Positions 35,926-45,098 of a DNA stretch of 64,000 bases are shown here, in pieces. Below the pieces are notes generated by a model that worked only from the letters and a program-made list of their open reading frames with translations, had not been told where the DNA came from and did no database searches. Made by a program: the position numbers and the translations under genes. The stretch is from assembly GCA_000733355.1 (NCBI GenBank), contig JNVV01000001.1, positions 2,748,219 through 2,812,218 on the forward strand, written 5' to 3'. Position 1 is the stretch's first letter, and the number at the start of each line of letters is the position of its first letter. This DNA is from Falciphora oryzae (taxonomy: Eukaryota > Ascomycota > Sordariomycetes > Magnaporthales > Magnaporthaceae).

Positions 35926-36279
35926 GGTCAAGAAGGGGGAAGGGCGCGAAGCAGGGAGGGAAAGGGTCGGATAAGAAAAAAGGGTCGGGCCAGGGGGGTA
36001 GGAAGGGCGCGGCGCCTTAGGTAAGGCAAACAGGGCGACCGCTCACAGCAAGGGCCGTGGACGTGGGTAGCTTCCTGCTAAGGAGGTAGGGGTTATGTGA
36101 AAGGACCGAAAGGCTGAGAGTGAAGGACGACACGGTCTGGCGTGTGCGTGTGGAAGGGTGGTAGCGGAGCTGTTTGGTGGTGGTGGTGCGTGGTGGGAAT
36201 GGTGGTGGTGCGTGTGGTGCTTAGCCGTATCTGCGTATCACACCAAGCAGCATGAAAGCGCGCGGCGGGGTTGAGCTTC

Positions 36280-36306
36280 TTTTTTTTTTTTTTTTTTTTT
36301 TTTTTT
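36280..36306. repeat. T27 homopolymer
   Basis: Run of 27 T about 355 bases upstream of the APRT start; on the coding strand this is poly(dA), a nucleosome-excluding type of element. Confidence 0.95.
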
Positions 36307-37781
36307 CTCCCCACTCTCTTCTTTCTTTCCTTTTTCGTTTGTCTGGACCGGAGGGGGGTGTGCAGATAGATAGTTGGGAGGTCAGGCACAGCGCATGATT
36401 GGACCGGGTGGGTGTAAGTCGGCACCTCGCGGAACAGGCGGGCCTGGCGCGGCGATTGCTCCCCTTTTATTTTTTTATCGTTTGTGAAGTTTTTTTCAAG
36501 TGGGTGGTGAAGCGGTACACAGTAAGGCTTCTGCGACAGTGTGTACCTTGGGTAGTCTACTTGGCGATAGAGCCCCGAAGGAACAACAGAGAAAAGAAGA
36601 CGATAAAAACAGGAGCAGAAAATGGAGAGCCAGTCTCGTTGTGGTGGTGAAAGAGAAGGCCAAAGGCAAAGCGCTCAATGGATGGCCGTGAAGAATAAAA
36701 GGGCTGCCAGTTGATCACTAGGGGCTGATCTGCCTGTCCGCCTCAATCTCGACTTCCGGCGGGAGGGTGTAGAGAGTAAGGGAATGTGGGGGTCTGCTTG
36801 GGATATGCCCGCTGGGAAGGCACAGGCCGGTTGCAGACTTGTGTTCGACGCGCAGAAGATACTTTCTCTGACGTGTGTGCACACGGGCTTTGATTGAGGT
36901 TCCGCTATGCCTACTCGTTTCTGCTAAACTGCCAGACTTCTGAGAAGCAGCAGCAGCGACCGAGACATTCTATTCCCAGTTGATCCATCACGCCATCGCT
37001 CATCCATGACACACACGGGCGAACGGCTCTGGAATATTGCGTGTCCGTTTCGAGCCAGGAACACAGCCCGGCTATGAGGGACAGCAAAATCCGCTGGGGT
37101 GTTGCAAAGGAGAAACCAGGGAGGCCTTTCTCCCCGATTCCGAACACCGCAAAGAGACGCGAGCACCAGTTGAGACGATTGGATCCCACCGCTTCTCTTG
37201 CGGCCCCCCGTGAGCTTCCAGGAGCAAACCCGTCTGGCCGTCTGGGTGCCGACGCAGGGCTTTTCGTCCGAGTCTTTTGCGTGCGCAGTTGCAAGTTCCA
37301 CCCCGAGAGTCGACGTCGTTCTCACAGGCCCGATAGCGAATGGCAAGCCGCCATGCAGACAGGTGGTGGTGGGAAGCCGGCGTGGGTGTGGGTTGCACAC
37401 AGGTGGGATGCACAGCCCGACAGGGGTGTCCATCGTTACCAATACAGCAGGTAAAGAACCCGGATGGTGGGGTTGCGCCGCGGGGCTGCCCAGCCCAAAG
37501 ACTCTTCTCAGTGAGATGTTGCGCGAGCGCGCAACCTCTTGCTTTTGCCTCTGCTTTGCTATCGGGTGCCCGATACGGACGCCCGCCTCAAAATCCTGTG
37601 CGTCGCAGGGCGAACTTGGAGGTGCGCGGCCGCGGCAAGACGCATCTGGGGTGGTTTGGCTGCTTCATATTGGCCGGTTTCTTTCTGTGCACGCCATTTG
37701 GAGCCCGCAGGCTTGCACACACCATTCTCTCTCTCCTCCTTGTCCACTGACTACCACTTCGGTCCCAAGCCTTCACGGAGG

Positions 37782-37808
37782 TATACCCAGTATACCCAAT
37801 ATACCCAG
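37782..37808. repeat. TATACCCA short tandem repeat
   Basis: Three near-identical TATACCCA(G/A) units spaced ten or eleven bases apart. Confidence 0.7.
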
Positions 37809-39936
37809 CCATTGATTAGCCGTACGAGTCGCATCGCATCATCCTGCTTACTAGCCGGCCAAGCTGGCGCGTCCCCTCAAAAACACCGCGTGTCGTAAGC
37901 CAGCGGAACGAGCGGTGTCCACAAACATCCATGTTCGCCCTTGATTGATAGACCGAAGACTGGGCAGGAACCGCTGACAGGAACCGGGGCCCGGCCGCGT
38001 TCTGGACTGCTCGGCTCGACGCCCCAAGATTTGCTGCCTTGAAATATCCTGGACTCTGCGTCTATCTTGGCCCACCACCGGGCGATGCGATACGATACAG
38101 ATGCAGCCTAGTATATGCCAGACATCCAGAACCACCAGTGGGTGCTGGAGATGACTCAACGGGGCAGATTACGGGCTCGCTGATAAGCCCGTCTCGGTGG
38201 TGTACTTCTATCCAAGGTCTCCAGCCGTGGTGTTTCATGGGCGTTGATGCGACGGTGGGGTGCTTCTCTACTGTCGGCACGGCACTGTAAGTACCGCAAC
38301 TGCTTGCTTGCTTGCTCTGCACAGCCAGCACACTGCACCGATGCGATGTGAGCTCCCTCACATGCACTCGCCTCAGCCGCGCCCGCAGACAGTGCTCCAG
38401 CGATCGACACCTCCGTTGCGTGAGCGGATGGATGGTCTAGACTGGAGCGGCGTCTAGAACACGTCGCGCATCGCTGCAACATGGAAAACCCGGTAAATCT
38501 CGTGTTTCAACCCGCTGCGCGGCACAGAAGCCGCTCCACTCGTTCCAGCGGCGGCCCCAACGGAAACGAATCGACATGGAAGCGTTGGATCCTCCATTTT
38601 CCCCAACAGCATCACTCTTTTACTCAAGGCTACCCGTCGCGGGTTTATGGAGTTCGGAAAGGCTGAGCCAAGGTTCCTCCACCGTGCCTGGCCTAGGTAT
38701 TTTCCCTCATATTTCCTCACGGCTGGGTCTCGGCTGATACCCATCTCTTTCCGTGCTAGACGTCAAGTTTACCCAGACCACCAGGGTTGAGTCATGGAGT
38801 TTTCGTTCTCAAGCAAACAGCAGCCCGATTTCCGTCTGGCCGTCCGGAGACACTTTACCACCTAGTACCCAGACTACTACCTAGCACCGCGTATGTCCGG
38901 CCATCCATAGAGCGCCCGGTAGCAGTAGCATCGAAAATCTTCACACCGCCATATCGGCTCCACAACCCATCATGTATGTCTGCCTGCCCTTTTTCTCTTT
39001 CTCCCCGACGCCATCCCGCATCCCCTCCCCTCCCTTACACAAGGGAAGGGTGGGCGGGGCGCCGGGCCCGGCTTCGCGGCCCATGCACCCCCGCGCCAAC
39101 ACCACACGTTCTTTTTCTTTTTCGAGAGCGGGAACCGGTCAGGCTGCCCTCGGCGCCGTGCAATAGGATCAAGTGGGCTGTGAGGCAATATGTAATGCTT
39201 ATTACGGTGCATTCGGTGAGGAATGGGGAGCTGCTCGTCCGGGAGGGACGTGCCAAAAGTCTAATCCGGGTTGCTTGCTCCGTTGCATATCCCACACCTC
39301 TTTCTTGCTCCACAAAGGCCGACATCCATTTCCAAGCACCAGTCACTGCGGTACAACAACAACAACATCAACAGCACAGAAGCAAACCTCCGGCTACCTG
39401 CAGATCCTCTCTCTCTGCGTATATGCGGCTGGCCGTGCTGTGCAAGGAGAGAGCTGTCATCGTCATCCCTATGTCATCATTGCCCTTTTTTTCGTGGTTA
39501 CGCATGTCCGCCTGGCCCAAGAACCCGGTCTCCTTTGCTATCATGCACCTTCCCGCGTGACAGCTCGAATGGTGGCTGCGCTCCATGAGTACTGGAGTCC
39601 TGCCGGTTTCTTCTACAGAAGCGTTGATTGATTTTGAAGACATATGCATACCTCCATAGTGAACTCATTGGGTACAAGAAGTGCTATCGATGCATTATTT
39701 GTCTTGGGTATAAGTGCGATGGCTCAGTGAAAATCAATAACAAGGGTATCAAGGTATTGTACCGAAAGGACGGCGATGGTAAAATCGAGAAGAACAGATG
39801 CTTAAGCATGACAGAATTATACGAGATGAACAGGATGAGTGCTAGAAGCTTTGCAGTAGTCGACACTATATCTGAAAAAAAGAGAGGAAAAAAAAAACAA
39901 TGGGAGGAGGGACAGTAGGATGCAAGAAGGGCCAAC

Positions 39937-42252
39937 TCACGCAGCTCGCAGGACGAGCGACGCGATACTCGCCCCGACACTGCTGGTGCCGGGAAACTGC
40001 AGGCGGATGATGGAAAAGAACATGTTCTGCAGCACGTGCAGAACGACAGCCACGCTGGTCGGCAGGAGCTCGGGCCAGACGGCCAGGTCGAGCTTGCCCT
40101 CGACGACCACGCTGACACCATAGATCCAGCGGATCAGCCCCGCGACGGCAAACGACGCCGTCAGCTCGCAGGCCCACGTGATGCTCGAGGCGCTGAGCGT
40201 CAGGGCAAAGTTGTAGCCGCCGTCCTCGACGTCGACGTCCTCGTCGTCGAACGAAAAGTAGGGGTACACGTCGCGGTTGGGGCCAAAGTGCAGGATGGCG
40301 ACGGACGCCAGGAACGCCATCATGGACGCGTTCTCGGCCACGAAGCGGATGAAGACGTTGCGCACGCCCAGCTTCTGGTACGCGCCGTAGCTCTGCCCGC
40401 TGAGGCCCAGGACCGTCAGGAGCCAGTGGAAGGTGGCCGACAGGGTCAGCGGGGTGAGGACGATGAGGGTCGTCGAGGAGAGGACCTGCAGCAGGACGAA
40501 CTGCGAGGGAGAGCGCAGCCGGGCGTACAGCGCGCGCACGTAGGTCTGGTATGTGAGCATGAAGTACCTGTGAGGGGTGAGGGCCTCAATGTTAGCACGG
40601 CTCTAGGGTCGGCATCTTTTGGCAGGTCCACTGACAGTTTGAAGATCCAGCTCAGGGGGTACGACCCAACCCTCTCGCCTTCGTTCCCGCCCAGGATCCA
40701 GCCGGTGAGCCCGTCGAGAAGGTAGACCGTGGTGATCCAGCCGTAAACGTAGACGATGGTTTCGAGGTTGTTGTGTGGCAGCGTGCGGAGGTAGATTTCG
40801 GCGTAGGCCTCCCCGATAACGTACGCGAGCAGCCCAATAAAAAGGGCCATGCAAAACCATACGAAACGCACAAAGCTCGCGGGGAGCCAGCGCCGGCGGA
40901 GCCGCACGGGGAGCGATGTTGCCGGCTGGCGAAGCACCTGCTCGTCACCTGACGACGAGACCTGCAGCATGGCGGCGTCCAGGTCGAACGAGTCGCGCTG
41001 GAGCCCCGGCCGACGGCGCTGGTCCCTCCGGGGAGAGGATGAGAGGGTGTCGGCCTCGCCTGTCCACCAGGATGACGTGAAGATGCGCTGGGTCTCGGAC
41101 AGCGAGTTGCGCAGGCCGAGGTGCCGCTCGTTGGTCATGAGGATGATGAAGGCGATGGCGACGGGCATTGCCATGAGGCAGAAGGTCCAAGAGATCCAGG
41201 CCGTATTATGCATGGTGATCCAGCGGGTCTCCGGCAGCAGGTAAATGGGGATTGGAGCTGCTATCGACACTATGCCTATCAGGGTTATCGTGATGGGAAA
41301 TCCTAGGGTTTTGGGCCACCTGGAGATTTGGTCAGTGAGTGAGCATTCTGGTAGAGAGGAAGTGAGCGAAGTGGTCGGTTGGAGGGAGCGTGTACCAGTT
41401 CAGGCTATAGAGATTGAACACCTTCGTGATCCAGCTGCAAAGACAGGTCAAGTCAGGTCAGTCCCCATGGCAAAGCAGCATGCCAACACCCTGAGTAGGT
41501 AGAACACATCGCGGGGGTGAGAGCACGTACACTGTAAAGGAGAAAAGTCAGCATCCGCCCAGACAAGACCAGAAAGACGATAAGCACTCACCCAAAGCAG
41601 TCAGGTTGTAAAACCCGTAAAACACAAACAGGAAGAACCAAAAGTTGACCTGGACCCTCGCCGCCCCGTGGCCGGGCCGCTTCCGAGACGGGGGCGGCGT
41701 GCCGGGCGTCGGGTTTCGGGGGTCGTCGAGCCCCGGCAGCGGGTACTGCGGGAACGGGAGGGCGCACCAGCCGACGGCCAGCAGCGCGGGCAGCACGACG
41801 AGGAGGGCCCAGCGGCTCCACCACTTGTCGACGACCTTGCGGACGGGGCCCGGCCGCGGCGTGATCCACAGCTCGTCGAGGGCGCGCCACGCCCTCCGGA
41901 CGGCGCGGGACAGGACGCCGTGGGCATGGTAGTCGTCGTCGTAGCAGTCGGAGCTATCGATGCCGTCCTCGGCGTCCTCGGCTTCGGCCTCGAGCTGCGC
42001 GGCTAGCAGCGCGCCGTAGCCGACGTGCACGCTGTTCCTGGCGTTGGCTGTGGAGAGGGGGTTGCTGGAGGCGCGATAGTCCCCCAGGCGGCGGCTCTGG
42101 CGCTGGGAGTGGTGGCGCGAGGGGTGGAGGTGGTGCTGGTCGCCGGGGAGGAAGCGAGGCACGGCGCGGAAGCGGCCGAGGAGCGGCGACGCGTCCGGGT
42201 TGTACCGCTCCGACTCCTCGTTGCCCTGCTGGAACGAGAAGAAGGAAGGCAT
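39937..42252 (-). CDS. Multi-spanning membrane protein, uncharacterised fungal family
   Basis: Start ATG at 42252. Exons read by phase: 42252-41592, a single base at 41531, 41434-41396, 41319-40636 and 40567-39937, with introns carrying GTGAGT, GTACGT, GTACAC and GTCAGT donors. The total, 2016 nt, is divisible by three and gives about 671 residues. The N-terminal 130 or so residues are polar, with an acidic cluster and a SPLLGRF motif. Then come roughly nine to ten hydrophobic spans, starting WALLVVLPALLAVGW and VNFWFFLFVFYGFYN, with a hydrophilic loop around TSSWWTGEADTLSSSP and a late acidic loop FSFDDEDVDVEDGG. No enzyme motif is visible. The phase requires a one-nucleotide exon (see findings). 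The stop at 39937 overlaps a GTGAGT donor; an extra exon ending at 39827 is possible. Function unknown; likely in the endomembrane system. Confidence 0.75.
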
Positions 42253-42982
42253 CGTGGCCGGCGCGTCGGTTCGGGTTGCGCCCCAAGCCCTGATGCTCCG
42301 TGCCGATTGTCGGACCCTGGAATCCTAGCAGGACATGGGCCTCATCGCCCCGGATTTTTTTTTTTTTTTCTTGGTCTTGTTTCCCCGTGACTTGTCACCA
42401 GGAAAAGCAGCTGCTGGAGGGTGTAAGGCGATTCCGTTTTGATATCCTGTGATACCAAGAGCACTTGTACCAACGCGACAATCTGTGATGCGAAAGCCTA
42501 CCTTGTGTGACGTCGTTAGGCCAGACCAGACGATTTTGACTGCAGCTGGTTGGGCACGAATTTCGGTCATGTCCAGATCCGGCGATTGTCGCTAGAACCT
42601 CCACTCAATCCAGATTTGTGCAGCGCTGCCGATGTCAAGCTAGAGTGCTGACCCCTGCTGGTTTTACTTAGCGCGGTGCCTTTGGACGCCACGTTTGGAC
42701 AATTTGAGTGCTGTGCCGCGCCCAAAGTGCCCCGGCGGATATGTCGTTCGTGTAATGAAGGATAAGATCTGTCTGGTGCCAACTGCCTCGATAAAGAGCA
42801 GGAAAGATTTGACTAATTGATAACAGATTCCTAACAGCCCCTGCTCAGGCCGTCAAAGAACATCATGTTCGAGTATTAATAACAGCCCTTGATCGCGCCA
42901 CCTCAGGCCATCCCAGGAAGATGGACAATGACCTTTGAGCTGGTTACAGAATATATACATGCACATAGAAACGCCAGCTTCA
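42253..42982. other. Intergenic region between PEX2 and the membrane protein gene
   Basis: Both neighbours are on the minus strand, so this holds the 3' end of PEX2 and the promoter of the membrane protein gene. T15 occurs at 42355-42369. No gene seen. Confidence 0.6.
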
Positions 42983-44473
42983 TTACATCATATCCTCGCC
43001 GAGTTCATCCTCTTCCTCCTCATAAGCCTCCGAGTCATCTTCTCCTGAGCCATCGCTCTTGTCGACGATGACCTGGCTCGACTCGGCCTCGCCGTCTGCC
43101 ATAGCCTCCGGCTCCAACCTACGCAGGTCCGGGGATGCGGACCGGGATCTGTTGGACGCGGCGTCCACGACGTCGTCCGCGAATGAAACAGCCTTGGCGC
43201 CCGGAGATCTCGCCCTCGCTGACGAAGGCGGCTCGAGCACGTCTCCGTTCCAGGGCTTGCACTCCTTGACGAGCTCGCCACAGCGCAGGCACGCCCAGCC
43301 CTCGCCCTCCTCGCGCTCGAGCCGCGTGGCCAGGCAGACGAAGCAGTAGACGCAGCCGCAGGGTATCGTCTCGTAGGGGTTGGTCACGTCTGTTTGCGCC
43401 GAGCCCACCACCCCGCTGGACGCAGCCGCCGCCAACACCTCGTTCTCGGTGCTCTGGCCCGAGTTTTGGTCGTGGTAGCAAATGCCGCACGTCCTCTCAG
43501 GCAGAAACGCGAGCTCTCCCTTCTTCTCCTTCTGCCCTTGGCCGTCATCGGTCGCGCCCGCCGTGACGACCTCCTTTGTTCGCCTCCAGACCCGCGCGAA
43601 CCACTTGCGCCAGCGCTTGATGCCGATCAGTGGAAGGAAGAAGAGTAGAAATTCTGTCATGGCGTGCCAGACAAGCTGTCGGTTGAGATATTCAAACGAG
43701 ACCTCCCGGCTGACTTGGCTGGTCGGCGGCGCGAGCCGCATGCGTAATAGACGATCGAGAAGCGTCCGATAGCGGCCCTGTACCAGAAATGCCAGGAACG
43801 AGGCGAGTGCTGCCGCGGCGTGCACGTTGGACGCTATCGAGGTGAGACGCGTGAACCGTTGTATCCTTGGTGCTGGAGCGTCGTATCCGTTGTCTTGCCC
43901 TATGAGCCAATCCTCCCACTTCGTCCAGAGGTATTTCCCGCCGACGGTGATGGCGCCATACAGCGACTTTTGTAGCCTGGATGGCGGGGACAGGAGCGGA
44001 CCGTCGTTCCTCGCGTCCGTGTATTTGAGGTTCTGAAGCGCCGCGCCGTAGGTGGCGTCGTGATCCCAAACAGTGAGCTTGAAGAGCACGGCGCGGAGCA
44101 CGAGCAGGACCTCGGGTGCCCAGTCGTCGCCTAGCCTGGCGGTGCCGCCGCCGCCGCCCAGGTATTTCAGCGCCTCACCGACCTGGCCACGCAGCAGGCC
44201 CAGCAGCTCCTCGTCCAGCAGCTCGGCATCGACCTGGCCGACGCGGAAGGACGGGCGCGTGCCCTCGCGCGACGTCGCGGCATCCCAAAAGGACAGGACC
44301 GACGCGCCGAGGCTCCGTAGTAGCGGTGATGATGAGTTCGTCTGGGCGATGTGGCGGCGAAGACGGGAGGCGGATAGAGCGGCGGCGTCGCGCGCCCTGG
44401 CCTCGGCCTCGCGCCGTTGTCGGCGGGCGGCGACGCGGGCTTGCGCCTCGGCGAAGGAGGGCGGCGTCGTCAT
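42983..44473 (-). CDS. PEX2: Peroxin-2, RING-finger E3 ligase of the peroxisomal membrane
   Basis: One uninterrupted 496-residue frame from ATG 44473. PEX2, with PEX10 and PEX12, forms the peroxisomal ubiquitin ligase that lets PEX5 be recycled. The N-terminal Pex2/Pex12 region (residues about 60-290) shows RVGQVDAELLDEELLGLLRGQ and a membrane part around HAMTEFLLFFLPLIG. The C-terminal RING has CGIC (C329, C332), then CGCVYCFVC (C372, C374, C377, C380) and CLRC (C395, C398). The usual His of CGHVYC is Cys here. The first two ligand pairs are separated by a long 39-residue loop. A Ser/Glu-rich acidic tail of 80 or so residues ends EEEEDELGEDMM. It shares a 625 bp divergent promoter with the ZZ/EF-hand gene. 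Loss of PEX2 in Podospora blocks karyogamy (car1), known from the family. Confidence 0.92.
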   Translation of the reverse strand: MTTPPSFAEAQARVAARRQRREAEARARDAAALSASRLRRHIAQTNSSSPLLRSLGASVLSFWDAATSREGTRPSFRVGQVDAELLDEELLGLLRGQVGEALKYLGGGGGTARLGDDWAPEVLLVLRAVLFKLTVWDHDATYGAALQNLKYTDARNDGPLLSPPSRLQKSLYGAITVGGKYLWTKWEDWLIGQDNGYDAPAPRIQRFTRLTSIASNVHAAAALASFLAFLVQGRYRTLLDRLLRMRLAPPTSQVSREVSFEYLNRQLVWHAMTEFLLFFLPLIGIKRWRKWFARVWRRTKEVVTAGATDDGQGQKEKKGELAFLPERTCGICYHDQNSGQSTENEVLAAAASSGVVGSAQTDVTNPYETIPCGCVYCFVCLATRLEREEGEGWACLRCGELVKECKPWNGDVLEPPSSARARSPGAKAVSFADDVVDAASNRSRSASPDLRRLEPEAMADGEAESSQVIVDKSDGSGEDDSEAYEEEEDELGEDMM

Positions 44474-45098
44474 GGGGGTCCCTCAGGGGCTCGCTCGTCG
44501 GGCAGGGGGATTCGTTTGTCCTCAGGGTGCGGCCAGTCTCGTAGCTCACCAAGGAACGCGCCAGGGTGTCAGTTCAGCAATCGGCCGAATGGAAGAGCAA
44601 CTGGGACCGAGTTGAGGCGTTGTCGAGTTCGGCGCATTGGGGGTTTCTGGTGCGCATCCAGGGTCTGGTCTGGGTTTGGGGATTGAATGTTGCCAGCCAG
44701 CCCGCCAGCCGAGCCGAGGTTGGGAAATCAATCAGTGGGACGAGCGGAGGTGCACGCTGAACAGCACGCGGCGTCCATGCTGCATGGGGGAATTGCCGAT
44801 GACGGGAGCTGCCTGCCCCATCCCCACAGCCCGCTGGACACGCTGAGACACCCAAGCAAGCACGGACCACACAGCACAAGTGGCGGTTCTGCCGCATCAA
44901 TTGGATGGAAAAGTCGACAGCTCGAATCCGCATTGATTGGAGCAGACAGCGCAACAGCCCACGAACATGCATGTGGTGGTGGTCAACCTCATGCCCTGCT
45001 GATCCGCGAGCCTTTCGCCTTCTTCTCCCAACCGGCCCTTTCCCGCAGGCCAGTCAATGTAGCACAGCAGCCAGAACTCAGACCTGCGGCAGAGCACG
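44474..45098. promoter_or_regulatory. Divergent promoter, PEX2 / ZZ-EF-hand gene
   Basis: A 625 bp region between two start codons facing away from each other. An ATTGG (inverted CCAAT) lies at 44936-44940. No gene seen. Confidence 0.6.

Larger units (their letters stand above)
35926..39826. other. Intergenic region of 3.9 kb upstream of APRT
   Basis: No supportable gene on either strand; the open frames present are short and compositionally poor. It contains a GGT/CCA-rich stretch and T27 (36280-36306) in the APRT promoter, a triple TATACCCA repeat (37782-37808), and short TACCTAG-type elements (38870-38890, 38694-38699). A spliced gene or a non-coding transcript cannot be excluded. Confidence 0.5.

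Noticed and set aside
38787..39560. Open frame of 257 codons on the plus strand
   Set aside because: No domain, low-complexity ends, and several overlapping frames of similar quality.
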